Assembly (NCBI RefSeq): GCF_042434095.1
Contig: NZ_JBHLUE010000017.1
Span: 186,001 to 250,000, forward strand
Length of the DNA stretch: 64,000 nt
Direction: 5' to 3'
From: KBS50 sp042434095
GTDB taxonomy: Bacteria; Actinomycetota; Actinomycetes; Mycobacteriales; Micromonosporaceae
The position numbers were made by a program, and so were the translations under genes. The notes under the pieces were generated by a model that saw only the letters and a program-made list of their open reading frames with translations, did no database searches and had not been told where the DNA came from. Shown piece by piece: positions 39,349-48,005 of this stretch (positions are counted from its first letter, which is position 1; each line of letters starts with the position of its first letter).

Positions 39349-41517
39349 TCAGTGGCCGGTGCGGGCGGCGTGTTCCTTGCGGACCTGTTCGGCGAGGTGC
39401 TGGGGCATCGGGTCGTGCCGGGCGAAGGTCCGCCGGAACGTGCCGGCGCCCGAGGTCATCGAGCGCAGCTCGACGGCGTACCGCACCAGCTCGGTGGCCG
39501 GCACCTCGGCGCGGACCAGGGTCCGCCCCGGGCTGGCCGGATCGGCCTCGGTGCCCAGCACCCGGCCGCGCCGTCCGGACATGTCGCTCATCACCGCGCC
39601 CACGAAGTCATCGGGGATCTTGATGGTCACCTCGTCCACCGGTTCGAGGAGGGTGACCTGCCCCTTCTCGGCGGCGTCGCGCAGGGCCAGCGAGCCGGCC
39701 GTCTGGAACGCCGCGTCGGACGAGTCGACGCTGTGCGCCTTGCCATCCACCAGCGTGACCCGCAGGTCCACCACCGGGTAGCCGGCCACCAGGCCGCGGT
39801 CCAGCTGGGTCCGCACGCCCTTCTCGACCGAGGGGATGTAGTTGTGCGGGACCGCCCCGCCGACCACCCGCTCGGCGAACTCGAAGCCGGAGCCGCGGGG
39901 CAGCGGCTCGACCTCGATGTCGCAGACGGCGTACTGGCCGTGCCCGCCGGACTGCTTGACATGCCGCCCGTGCCCCGTGGAGGCGACCGCGAGGGTCTCC
40001 CGCAGCGCCACCCGGACCGGCTCGGTGTCCAGGTCCACGCCGCCGCTGCGGAGCCGGTCGAGGACCACGTCGGCGTGCGCCTCGCCCATGCACCACAGCA
40101 CCAGCTGGTGGGTCTCCGGGTTGCGCTCCAGCCGCAGCGTCGGGTCGCCGGCCACCAGCCGGGCCAGGTTCTTGGCCAGCGCGTCCTCGTCGGCCCGGCT
40201 GCGCGGCACGATGGCCACCGGCAGCAGCGGTTCGGGCATCTCCCAGGGCGCCACCAGCAGCGGCGTCTCCTTGGCCGAGATGGTGTCGCCGGTCTCGGCG
40301 GTGCCCGACTTGGTGATCGCGCAGATGTCGCCGGCCACGCACTCCGGCACCTCGCGCAGGGCGGCGCCGAGTGGGCTGTACACGTGCCCGATCCGCTCGT
40401 CGGCGTCGTGGTCCGGGTGACCGCGGTCGGCCATCCCGTGCCCGGCCACGTGGACGGTCGCGTCCGGTCGCAGCGTCCCGGAGAACACCCGGACCAGCGA
40501 GACGCGCCCGACGTGCCGGTCGACGGTGGTCTTGACCACCTCGGCCACCAACGGGCCGTCCGGATCGCAGATCAGCGGCGGTTGGGGGCTGCCGTCCACG
40601 CCGGTCACCACCGGCAGGTCGTGCTCCAGCGGCGACGGGAAGGCGGAGGTCAGCACCTCCAGCAGCGCGTCGACGCCGAGGCCGGTCTCGGCGCAGACGG
40701 GGACCACCGGGTAGAAATGTCCGCGCGCCACCGCCTTCTCCAGATCGGCGATCAGCACCTCGACCTCGATCTCCTCGCCGCCGAGGTAGCGGTCCATCAG
40801 GGTCTCGTCCTCGCTCTCCGCGATGACGCCCTCGATCAGCTCGTTCCGGGCCTCCGCGATGGCCGGCAGGTGCTCCGGGTCGGGCTCGCGGACCGCCGCC
40901 GGCAGTCCCTCGGTGTAGTCGAAGACCCGCCGGGTGATCAGCCCGAGCAGGCCGGCCACCGACTCGCCGTCGTCGCCCAGCATCGGCAGGTAGAGCGGCA
41001 GCACGTTGTCGCCGAAGACCCGCTGGCACAGCGCCACGGTCTCGTCGAAGTCGGCCCGCTGGTGATCCAGCCGGGTCACGGCCACGGCCCGCGGCATGTC
41101 GACGGCCGCGCACTCCTCCCACAGGGCCGCCGTGGCCGCGTCCATGCCGTCGACCGCGGAGACCACGAACAGCGCCGCGTCGGCCGCGCGCAGTCCGGCG
41201 CGCAGCTCACCGGTGAAGTCGGCGTACCCGGGGGTGTCCAGCAGGTTGACCTTGACGCCCTCGTGCAGCACCGGCGCGCAGGCCAGCGCGACCGACCGCT
41301 GCTGTCGGACGGCGGCCGGGTCGTGATCACAGGTCGTGGTGCCGTCGGTGACGGTGCCGGCACGGGATATCGCACCGGTCGCCGCGAGCAGTGCCTCCAC
41401 CAGCGTGGTCTTTCCCGCTCCGGAGTGCCCGACCAGCACCACGTTGCGAACCCTGCCGGGGTCGGTCACCACCGGCGCCGCGCCGGTGACCCCCTTCTCC
41501 TGATTCTTCTGCGCCAT
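39349..41517 (-). CDS. Elongation factor G-like protein (FusA2/EF-G2 type)
   Basis: A 722-residue translational GTPase paralogue. The P-loop is GHSGAGKT (30-37), G3 is DTPGYADF, but the G4 motif reads TRLD (VAVTRLDHQRAD) instead of NKxD. EF-G domains II-V follow, with domain IV around GHGQYAVCDIEVEPL and HNYIPSVEKG. This divergence matches the actinobacterial FusA2 group, whose role is unclear and which does not replace EF-G in ordinary elongation. ATG at 41517 follows GGGAGG. It is divergent from pgsA. Confidence 0.92.
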   Translation of the reverse strand: MAQKNQEKGVTGAAPVVTDPGRVRNVVLVGHSGAGKTTLVEALLAATGAISRAGTVTDGTTTCDHDPAAVRQQRSVALACAPVLHEGVKVNLLDTPGYADFTGELRAGLRAADAALFVVSAVDGMDAATAALWEECAAVDMPRAVAVTRLDHQRADFDETVALCQRVFGDNVLPLYLPMLGDDGESVAGLLGLITRRVFDYTEGLPAAVREPDPEHLPAIAEARNELIEGVIAESEDETLMDRYLGGEEIEVEVLIADLEKAVARGHFYPVVPVCAETGLGVDALLEVLTSAFPSPLEHDLPVVTGVDGSPQPPLICDPDGPLVAEVVKTTVDRHVGRVSLVRVFSGTLRPDATVHVAGHGMADRGHPDHDADERIGHVYSPLGAALREVPECVAGDICAITKSGTAETGDTISAKETPLLVAPWEMPEPLLPVAIVPRSRADEDALAKNLARLVAGDPTLRLERNPETHQLVLWCMGEAHADVVLDRLRSGGVDLDTEPVRVALRETLAVASTGHGRHVKQSGGHGQYAVCDIEVEPLPRGSGFEFAERVVGGAVPHNYIPSVEKGVRTQLDRGLVAGYPVVDLRVTLVDGKAHSVDSSDAAFQTAGSLALRDAAEKGQVTLLEPVDEVTIKIPDDFVGAVMSDMSGRRGRVLGTEADPASPGRTLVRAEVPATELVRYAVELRSMTSGAGTFRRTFARHDPMPQHLAEQVRKEHAARTGH

Positions 41518-41758
41518 GGGCGCACCTCCCTCGCGTGGGTGGCGACCGCCGCGCTGCGGGAGCGGCCCGGGCGATCCAGGGGCGACATCCTCCCCGGCCC
41601 GTTGCGCGCCGTTCACCCGAAGTGTTCTGTGGTGAGGTAGCTCACGTTCCTTATTCCGATCCCACACCTGTAATGAGCCCGACACAACCCTGCGGGCGTA
41701 ACTGAGCACGACCGGCCATATCCGCCGGCCGGCGCCGACCGTTATCGTGGGACCCGCC

Positions 41759-42388
41759 ATGGCAAAGATCTTCCAAGTGTCCGTACGCGGTGCCCTGACC
41801 CGCGTCGTCGAGCCGCTCGCCCGCCGGTTGCTTCGGGCCGGCGTCTCGCCCAACGCGGTGACCGTGACCGGCACCGCCGGCTGCCTGGTCGGAGCGCTGG
41901 GCTTCGGCGCCCGGGGCCAGCTGGTGCCGGCCGCCCTGATCGTCACCTTCTTCGCCCTCACCGACCTGCTGGACGGCACGATGGCCCGGCTGCGCGGCCG
42001 GTCGAGCCGGTTCGGGGCGTTTCTCGACTCGAGCATGGACCGGGTGGCCGACGGCGCGGTGTTCGGCGCCGTCACCTACCTGCTGGCCACCCGCGGCGAT
42101 CACGCCGGGGTGGCGGCCGCCCTGCTCAGCCTGGTCCTCGGCCAGCTCGTCTCGTACGTCAAGGCGCGCGCCGAGGGGCTCGGGATGACCTGCAACGTGG
42201 GCATCGCCGAGCGCACCGAACGCCTCATCATCGTTGGCGTCGGCGGCCTGTTCACCGGCCTCGGGGTCGGCTGGGCGCTGCCGGCCGCGCTCTGGCTGCT
42301 GGCCGCCCTCTCCCTGATCACGGTGGGGCAGCGCATCGCGCACGTGTACCGGCAGGCGCAGCGGTCCGAGCTGGGTGCGGACGCGTGA
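41759..42388 (+). CDS. pgsA: CDP-alcohol phosphatidyltransferase (PI-phosphate synthase)
   Basis: A 209-residue membrane enzyme with about six helices. The CDP-alcohol signature D-x2-D-G-x2-A-R-x8-G-x3-D-x3-D is seen as DLLDGTMARLRGRSSRFGAFLDSSMDR. In actinobacteria this type joins CDP-diacylglycerol with inositol 1-phosphate to make phosphatidylinositol phosphate, the PI precursor. Gene order with patA and pimA matches M. tuberculosis pgsA1. ATG at 41759; the stop overlaps patA (GTGA). Confidence 0.93.
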   Translation: MAKIFQVSVRGALTRVVEPLARRLLRAGVSPNAVTVTGTAGCLVGALGFGARGQLVPAALIVTFFALTDLLDGTMARLRGRSSRFGAFLDSSMDRVADGAVFGAVTYLLATRGDHAGVAAALLSLVLGQLVSYVKARAEGLGMTCNVGIAERTERLIIVGVGGLFTGLGVGWALPAALWLLAALSLITVGQRIAHVYRQAQRSELGADA

Positions 42389-43467
42389 CCCATCGCCCCG
42401 GCCGGAAGCCGGGCGACCGGTCCGGGAGGTGGCCCGGCGTGAGCCTGGTGGATCTCGGCTACGCGGCCGGCTGGCGCCTGGTCCGTACGGTGCCCCGCCC
42501 GCTGGCCGCCGCCGCGTTCGCCGCGGGCGCCGATCGGATGTACCGGCGCGGCGGCCCCGGCGTGCGCCGGCTGCGTGACAACCTGCGGCGCGTCGTGGGG
42601 CCGGATGTCGCGCCGGCCGAGCTGGATGATCTGGTACGGCGGGGGCTGCGGTCGTACGCCCGGTATCTCATGGAGGCGTTCCGGCTGCCGAGGACGGACC
42701 GGGCCGGGATCCGGCGCCGGTTCCGGCTGGCCGGCGAGGAGGTGCTCGCCGCGGAGGTGGCCGCCGGCCGCGGCGTCGTGGTGGCGCTGCCGCACGGCGG
42801 CAACTGGGACGCGGCCGGCGCCTGGGTGACCGGCATGGGCTGGCCGCTCACCACGGTGGCCGAGCGGCTCAAGCCGGAGAGCGTTTACCGCCGGTTTGTC
42901 GAGTTCCGCGAGGGTCTCGGCATGGAGATCATCCCGCTCACCGGGGGCGAGCAGCACCCGCTGGGCATCCTCGCCGACCGGCTGGGTAAGGGGCATGTGG
43001 TGCCGCTGCTGGCCGACCGGGACCTCTCCCGCAGCGGCGTGCCGGTGACGTTCTTCGGCCAGGCGACCCGGATGCCGCCCGGTCCGGCGTTGCTCGCCCT
43101 GCGCACCGGGGCGCCGCTGTACACGGCGGACATGTGGTTCGAACCGGACGCCGCGTGCGGCCGGTTGGTGGGCCCGATCGAGCTGCCCGCGCCCGAGTCG
43201 GGCACCCTGTCCGAGCGGGTCGCCGTGGTGACCCAGCGCATCGCCGACCAGCTCGCCGCCGGCATCGCCCGGCACCCGCAGGACTGGCACATGCTGCAAC
43301 GCATGTGGCTGGACGAGCCGACCGGGCGGCGCCGCGGGCCGGGCTCGCCGGCCGCGTCCGGGCCGGGTTCGCCGGCCGCGTCCGGGCCGGGTTCGCCGGC
43401 CGCGTCCGGGCCGGGTTCGCCGGCCGCGTCCGGGCCGGGTTCGCCGGCCGCGTCCGGGCCGGCCTGA
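42385..43467 (+). CDS. patA: PIM acyltransferase PatA with repetitive tail
   Basis: A 360-residue peripheral-membrane acyltransferase of the LpxL/HtrB family. The catalytic H-x4-D is HGGNWD (His 137, Asp 142). Further landmarks are VPLLADRDLSRSGVPVTFFG and LALRTGAPLY. PatA acylates mannose of PIM. The last ~45 residues are five exact or near-exact copies of GPGSPAAS followed by GPA, a tail without known function that is absent from typical PatA. GTG start overlaps the pgsA stop. pimA follows after 21 bases. Confidence 0.93.
   Translation: MTHRPGRKPGDRSGRWPGVSLVDLGYAAGWRLVRTVPRPLAAAAFAAGADRMYRRGGPGVRRLRDNLRRVVGPDVAPAELDDLVRRGLRSYARYLMEAFRLPRTDRAGIRRRFRLAGEEVLAAEVAAGRGVVVALPHGGNWDAAGAWVTGMGWPLTTVAERLKPESVYRRFVEFREGLGMEIIPLTGGEQHPLGILADRLGKGHVVPLLADRDLSRSGVPVTFFGQATRMPPGPALLALRTGAPLYTADMWFEPDAACGRLVGPIELPAPESGTLSERVAVVTQRIADQLAAGIARHPQDWHMLQRMWLDEPTGRRRGPGSPAASGPGSPAASGPGSPAASGPGSPAASGPGSPAASGPA
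43336..43455 (+). repeat. Five 24-bp tandem repeats in patA
   Basis: Units start at 43336, 43360, 43384, 43408 and 43432, differing at one base in the first copy. Each encodes GPGSPAAS. The near-identity suggests recent expansion or ongoing homogenisation. Confidence 0.97.
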
Positions 43468-43488
43468 GAGCGCGGGGGAGGGGGAGGG

Positions 43489-44649
43489 GTGCGGATCGGC
43501 ATCGTGTGCCCGTACTCGTTCGACATACCCGGCGGCGTGCAGAACCACGTGACGGACCTGGCCGAGGCCCTCATCGGGCTCGGCCACCGGGTGAGCGTGC
43601 TGGCTCCGGCCGACGAGGACTCCCCGCTGCCGGAGTACGTGGTCCCGGCCGGCCGCGCCGTGCCGCTGCCGTACAACGGGTCGGTGGCCCGGATCGCGTT
43701 CGGGCCGGTCTCCACCGCCCGGGTCCGGCGGTGGCTTGCCCGGGGCGCCTTCGACGTGCTGCACGTGCACGAGCCGTTGACGCTGAGCATCTCGATGCTC
43801 GCCGTGCTGTCGGCCCGGGGGCCGGTGGTGGCCACCTTCCACACCGCGATGACCCGGTCCCGCGCGCTGTCCGCGGCGCAGGGGCTCCTGCAACTCGTGC
43901 TCGAGAAGATCACCGCGCGCATCGCGGTGAGCGCGCTGGCCCGCCGGGTCCAGGTGGAGCACCTGGACGGCGGTGCGGTGGAGATTCCCAACGGGGTGGC
44001 CGTGGCGAAGTTCGCCGGGGCCGAGCCGCTGCCCGGGTGGCCGGGACCGACCGGCGCCGGCAGCGGGGGCGCGCTGGGCTTCCTCGGCCGGTTCACCGAG
44101 CCCCGCAAGGGCTTTCCGGTGCTGCGCGACGCGTTCGTCCCGCTCGCCCGAAACCGGCCCGGGCTGCGCCTGCTGGTGGCCGGTCCGGGGGACCCGGACG
44201 AGCTGTTCGCCGGCGTGCCGGCCGAGCTGCACGGCCGGATCACCCACCTGGGCCTGGTCAGCGAGGCGGACAAGGCGCGGATGCTGCGCAGCGTCGACCT
44301 GTACGTGGCCCCGAACACCGGCGGCGAGTCCTTCGGCATGATCCTCACCGAGGCGATGGCGGCCGGAACCCCGGTGGTGGCCAGCGACCTGGACGCGTTT
44401 CGCCGGGTCCTCGACGGCGGCCGGGCCGGGCGGCTCTTCCCGACCGGGGACGCCGCCGGGCTGCGGGCAGCCCTGGCCGGGCTGCTCGACGACCCCGCCG
44501 AACGGGACCGGCTGGCCGGCTGCGCCACCGAGGTGGTGTCCCGGTACGACTGGCCGGTGGTGGCCCGCCGGGTGCTGGAGGTGTACGAGACGGCCATCGA
44601 GGCCACCGACGGCCGGGTGGTGGACGCGGGGTGGACCGCCTCGCGCTGA
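43489..44649 (+). CDS. pimA: Phosphatidylinositol alpha-mannosyltransferase
   Basis: A 386-residue GT4 enzyme. Membrane-proximal VCPYSFDIPGGVQNHV binds GDP-mannose and PI, and HVHEPLTLSISML, GRFTEPRKGFPVL and NTGGESFGMILTEAMAAGTPVVASD follow. PimA adds the first mannose of PIM to phosphatidylinositol on the cytoplasmic leaflet. GTG at 43489 is preceded by GGGGGAGGGGGAG. It completes the PI/PIM operon thrS-side block and can supply lipoglycan synthesis together with Ppm1 at 2.1 kb. Confidence 0.94.
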   Translation: MRIGIVCPYSFDIPGGVQNHVTDLAEALIGLGHRVSVLAPADEDSPLPEYVVPAGRAVPLPYNGSVARIAFGPVSTARVRRWLARGAFDVLHVHEPLTLSISMLAVLSARGPVVATFHTAMTRSRALSAAQGLLQLVLEKITARIAVSALARRVQVEHLDGGAVEIPNGVAVAKFAGAEPLPGWPGPTGAGSGGALGFLGRFTEPRKGFPVLRDAFVPLARNRPGLRLLVAGPGDPDELFAGVPAELHGRITHLGLVSEADKARMLRSVDLYVAPNTGGESFGMILTEAMAAGTPVVASDLDAFRRVLDGGRAGRLFPTGDAAGLRAALAGLLDDPAERDRLAGCATEVVSRYDWPVVARRVLEVYETAIEATDGRVVDAGWTASR

Positions 44650-44776
44650 CCGGCGTCGCAGCCTGCTGACCTGCGTCGCCGCGCGGCGGGCCGGTCGGCC
44701 GCTATCGTGACGGCGAGCAGCCGTGCCGGGTACGCGCGGTGGCGCCGGGTCGGTGCCGGGGGGAGGCCGCACTACG

Positions 44777-45283
44777 ATGCCGGGAATGTGGTGGGTGCTG
44801 GGGACGGTCGTGCTGGTGGCGTTCGGCGCGGCGTACCTCGGATGGACCTCGGCCCGGGTGGACCGGCTGCATCACCGGGCGGCCGCGGCGGGCCGGGCCC
44901 TGGACGCCCACCTGCTGCGCCGGGCGGCGGCCGCGGCGGTGCTGGCCGAGGAGCGGGGGTACGCGACGGAGCTGTACGCGGCGGCGCGGCTGGCGCTGGA
45001 CGCCGAGCCGAGTGAGCGGGAGGCCGCGGAGAACGACCTCACCCGGCAGCTGCGGCGCACCGCGCTCCGGCTGGACGATCCGCCGGCCGCGGCCGTGGTG
45101 GCGGCCAGCCGGCGGCTGGCGCTGGCCCGGCAGGTGCATACCGACCTGGTGCGCGATGCGCTTTTTGCCCGTAACAGGCGGATTGTGAGGTTGTTCCGGA
45201 TGTCCCGCCGGCACGACCGGCCGGGCTACTTCGACATCGATGATCCGACCCTTGCCGTCCAGCCGGACGTCCCGGTGCGCTGA
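44777..45283 (+). CDS. Conserved membrane-anchored protein (LemA-like helical)
   Basis: A 168-residue protein with one N-terminal helix (MWWVLGTVVLVAFGAAYLGW) followed by an Ala/Arg-rich helical region (RVDRLHHRAAAAGRALDAHLLRRAAAAAVLAEE). The helical part resembles the LemA type loosely. Similar proteins follow pimA in other actinobacteria, so the gene is conserved in position. Starts at 44777 or 44786 are possible. Function unknown. Confidence 0.72.
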   Translation: MPGMWWVLGTVVLVAFGAAYLGWTSARVDRLHHRAAAAGRALDAHLLRRAAAAAVLAEERGYATELYAAARLALDAEPSEREAAENDLTRQLRRTALRLDDPPAAAVVAASRRLALARQVHTDLVRDALFARNRRIVRLFRMSRRHDRPGYFDIDDPTLAVQPDVPVR

Positions 45284-45426
45284 CCCTCGGGGTAATCCGC
45301 GCCACAGGGCAGGCCACCGGGGTCTCGATTGGCCGTCGGACGGTGTTCGGACGGAACGTAAAATCGTTCCTGCCAGCACATCGCTCCCAGCAGCGCAGTC
45401 ATGCCCCCGGACAGAGTGAGGACACC

Positions 45427-46341
45427 GTGTCGGAGACCAACGCCCAGCCCGCCGCAAGCCCCGTCGTCGGCACCGCCCGCGTCAAGCGCGGGATGGCCGA
45501 GATGCTCAAGGGCGGCGTGATCATGGATGTGGTCACCCCGGAGCAGGCGAAGATCGCCGAGGACGCCGGCGCCGTCGCGGTGATGGCGCTCGAGCGGGTC
45601 CCGGCGGACATCCGGGCGCAGGGCGGCGTGTCCCGGATGAGCGACCCGGACATGATCGACGGCATCATCAACGCCGTCTCGATCCCGGTGATGGCCAAGG
45701 CCCGGATCGGCCACTTCATGGAGGCGCGGATCCTCCAGGCCCTCGGCGTGGACTACGTCGACGAGTCCGAGGTGCTCACCCCGGCCGACTACGCCAACCA
45801 CATCGACAAGTGGGCGTTCACCGTGCCGTTCGTGTGCGGCGCCACCAACCTGGGCGAGGCGCTGCGCCGGATCACCGAGGGCGCCGCCATGATCCGGTCC
45901 AAGGGTGAGGCCGGCACCGGGGACGTCTCCAACGCCACCACGCACATGCGGAAGATCCGCCAGGAGATCCGCCGGCTGCAGTCGCTGCCCGAGGATGAGC
46001 TGTTCGTCGCGGCCAAGGAGTTGCAGGCGCCGTACGAGCTGGTCAAGGAGGTGGCCGCGGCCGGCAAGCTGCCGGTGGTGCTGTTCACCGCGGGCGGCAT
46101 CGCCACCCCGGCCGACGCGGCCATGATGATGCAGCTCGGCGCCGAGGGCGTCTTCGTCGGCTCCGGCATCTTCAAGTCCGGCAACCCCGCGCAGCGGGCC
46201 GCCGCGATCGTCAAGGCCACCACCTTCCACGACGACCCCGACATGCTCGCCAAGGTCTCCCGGGGCCTGGGCGAGGCGATGGTCGGGATCAACGTCGAGG
46301 ACGTCCCCCAGCCCCACCGCCTCGCCGAACGCGGCTGGTGA
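45427..46341 (+). CDS. pdxS: Pyridoxal 5'-phosphate synthase lyase subunit
   Basis: A 304-residue TIM barrel, highly conserved. It combines ribose 5-phosphate, glyceraldehyde 3-phosphate and ammonia into PLP. VKRGMAEMLKGGVIMDVV, ERVPADIRAQGG, the Schiff-base lysine in VMAKARIGHF and FTAGGIATPADAAMMM are seen. GTG at 45427 has GAGG ahead; a longer in-frame start is less likely. It partners PdxT, whose gene follows after a 54-bp repeat. Confidence 0.97.
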   Translation: MSETNAQPAASPVVGTARVKRGMAEMLKGGVIMDVVTPEQAKIAEDAGAVAVMALERVPADIRAQGGVSRMSDPDMIDGIINAVSIPVMAKARIGHFMEARILQALGVDYVDESEVLTPADYANHIDKWAFTVPFVCGATNLGEALRRITEGAAMIRSKGEAGTGDVSNATTHMRKIRQEIRRLQSLPEDELFVAAKELQAPYELVKEVAAAGKLPVVLFTAGGIATPADAAMMMQLGAEGVFVGSGIFKSGNPAQRAAAIVKATTFHDDPDMLAKVSRGLGEAMVGINVEDVPQPHRLAERGW

Positions 46342-46344
46342 GCT

Positions 46345-46398
46345 GGAAGGAAGGGCCCCTTCTTATCGCTTCTGGTATAGGAAGGGCCCCCTGTTAAC
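46345..46398 (-). repeat. 54-bp dispersed repeat, copy B
   Basis: Reads GTTAACAGGGGGCCC at its 5' end on the minus strand, with central AGCGATAA and final GGGGCCCTTCCTTCC. It agrees with copy C at 49 of 54 positions. It fills most of the 75-base gap between pdxS and pdxT, starting 3 bases after the pdxS stop and ending 18 bases before the pdxT start. Confidence 0.92.
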
Positions 46399-46416
46399 GC
46401 CTCCGGAGGGGGACCG

Positions 46417-47049
46417 TTGCAAAACCGTGAGCCGGTGATCGGGGTGCTGGCGCTGCAGGGCGACGTCCGCGAGCATCTGCGGGCGCTCGCCGAGGCCGGC
46501 GCCCAGGCCGTACCGGTGCGCCGGCCGGCCGAGCTGGACGAGATCGACGCGCTGGTGATCCCCGGCGGGGAGTCGACCACCATCAGCAAGCTGGCCGAGA
46601 CGTTCGAGCTGCTCGACCCGATCCGCAAGCGACTCGCCGACGGCATGCCGGCGTACGGCTCCTGCGCCGGCATGATCATGCTGGCCGACCGGGTCCTGGA
46701 CGGCCGGCCGGATCAGCAGAGCTTCGCCGGCATCGACATGACGGTCCGGCGCAACGCCTTCGGCCGCCAGGTGGACTCCTTCGAGGTGCCGGTGCTGATC
46801 GACGGGATGCCCGGCCCGGAGTTCGCCGCGGTCTTCATCCGGGCGCCCTGGGTGGAGGACCTGGCCGAGGGCGTCCAGGTGCTCGGCCGGGTGACCGAGG
46901 GGCCGGCGGCCGGGCGGGTCGTGGCGGTCCGCCAGGGCAACCTGATGGCCACCTCATTCCACCCGGAACTGACCGGCGACCACCGGGTGCACGCGTACTT
47001 CGTGGAGCTGGTCCGGAAGGCGCTGGTGGAGTCGGCGGACCGCCCCTGA
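46417..47049 (+). CDS. pdxT: Pyridoxal 5'-phosphate synthase glutaminase subunit
   Basis: A 210-residue class I glutamine amidotransferase. IPGGESTTISKL, the nucleophile in YGSCAGMIML and the His-Glu pair in SFHPEL form the catalytic triad. It delivers ammonia to PdxS. The TTG at 46417 is supported by GGAGGGGG six bases ahead. The ammonia-producing subunit is thus translated from a weak start codon, after an intercistronic repeat, which may set its ratio to PdxS. Confidence 0.96.
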   Translation: MQNREPVIGVLALQGDVREHLRALAEAGAQAVPVRRPAELDEIDALVIPGGESTTISKLAETFELLDPIRKRLADGMPAYGSCAGMIMLADRVLDGRPDQQSFAGIDMTVRRNAFGRQVDSFEVPVLIDGMPGPEFAAVFIRAPWVEDLAEGVQVLGRVTEGPAAGRVVAVRQGNLMATSFHPELTGDHRVHAYFVELVRKALVESADRP

Positions 47050-47203
47050 CGCCCGACGGGCCGACCTCGGTAGGATTGATGGGTTCGGCAGGGCCTTCTG
47101 CCCGCCACGGCTGTCCACCCCGCACCGACGGGGATCTCCGCGTGGAGTCGGCGGGTCGTGCGGTGCGGCCGAGGCAGACGGCGGGAAGCGACGGAGGTAG
47201 CAG

Positions 47204-47953
47204 ATGTCCGGCCACTCCAAGTGGGCGACGACCAAGCACAAGAAGGCGGTCATCGACGCCAAGCGCGGCAAGATGTTCGCCAAGCTGATCAAGAACGTCG
47301 AGGTGGCGGCCCGGACCGGCGGCGGCGACCCGGCCGGCAACCCGACGCTCTATGACGCCATCCAGAAGGCCAAGAAGAGCTCGGTCCCGAACGACAACAT
47401 CGACCGCGCGGTCAAGCGCGGCTCCGGCCTGGAGGCCGGCGGCGCCGACTGGCAGACCGTGATGTACGAGGGGTACGGCCCGAACGGCGTCGCGCTGCTG
47501 ATCGAGTGCCTCACCGACAACCGCAACCGGGCCGCCACCGAGGTGCGCACCGCGCTGACCCGCAACGGCGGTTCGCTGGCCGACGCCGGCTCGGTGTCGT
47601 ACATGTTCACCCGCAAGGGCGTGGTGATCGTCCCCAAGGGGGAGCTGTCCGAGGACGACGTGCTGATGGCCGTCCTGGACGCGGGCGCCGAGGAGGTCAA
47701 CGACCTGGACGAGGCGTACGAGGTGGTGAGCGAGCCGGGCGATCTGCTGGCCGTGCGGTCGGCGCTGCAGGACGCGGGCATCGAGTACGAGTCGGCCGAG
47801 TCGTCGCTCATCCCCAGCGTCAACGTTCCGCTGGACGAGGACGGCGCGCGCAAGATCTTCAAGCTGATCGACGTGCTCGAGGACTGCGACGACGTGCAGA
47901 ACGTCTACGCCAACTTCGACGTCTCGGATGAGGTCATGGAGGCCGTCGGCTAG
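47204..47953 (+). CDS. yebC: YebC/PmpR family protein
   Basis: A 249-residue protein with the invariant start SGHSKWATTKHKKAVIDAKRGK and domain motifs NPTLYDAIQKAKK and NDNIDRAVKRG. YebC-family proteins act as DNA-binding regulators and as translation factors at difficult sequences. In actinobacteria the gene usually precedes ruvC-ruvA-ruvB. Here a vapBC module follows immediately, and a second copy of the last 36 bases of yebC is found at 48650-48685. ATG at 47204 has GGAGG ahead. Confidence 0.96.
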   Translation: MSGHSKWATTKHKKAVIDAKRGKMFAKLIKNVEVAARTGGGDPAGNPTLYDAIQKAKKSSVPNDNIDRAVKRGSGLEAGGADWQTVMYEGYGPNGVALLIECLTDNRNRAATEVRTALTRNGGSLADAGSVSYMFTRKGVVIVPKGELSEDDVLMAVLDAGAEEVNDLDEAYEVVSEPGDLLAVRSALQDAGIEYESAESSLIPSVNVPLDEDGARKIFKLIDVLEDCDDVQNVYANFDVSDEVMEAVG

Positions 47954-47969
47954 TCACACGAGATATACG

Positions 47970-48001
47970 CACCTCCCGGATATATCCTTGTCCGGGAGGT
48001 G
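47970..48001 (+). promoter_or_regulatory. Inverted repeat covering the vapB Shine-Dalgarno
   Basis: CACCTCCCGGA (47970-47980) is the perfect complement of TCCGGGAGGTG (47991-48001), with a 10-base spacer. The right arm contains the GGGAGG ribosome-binding site of vapB, whose ATG is at 48006. A second palindrome, GGATATATCC, spans 47978-47987. It can be a VapBC operator or an RNA hairpin that hides the site. Confidence 0.7.
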
Positions 48002-48005
48002 TTTC

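Noticed and set aside
43336..43455. Possible CRISPR array
   Set aside because: The 24-base units are directly adjacent without spacers and encode the patA tail.
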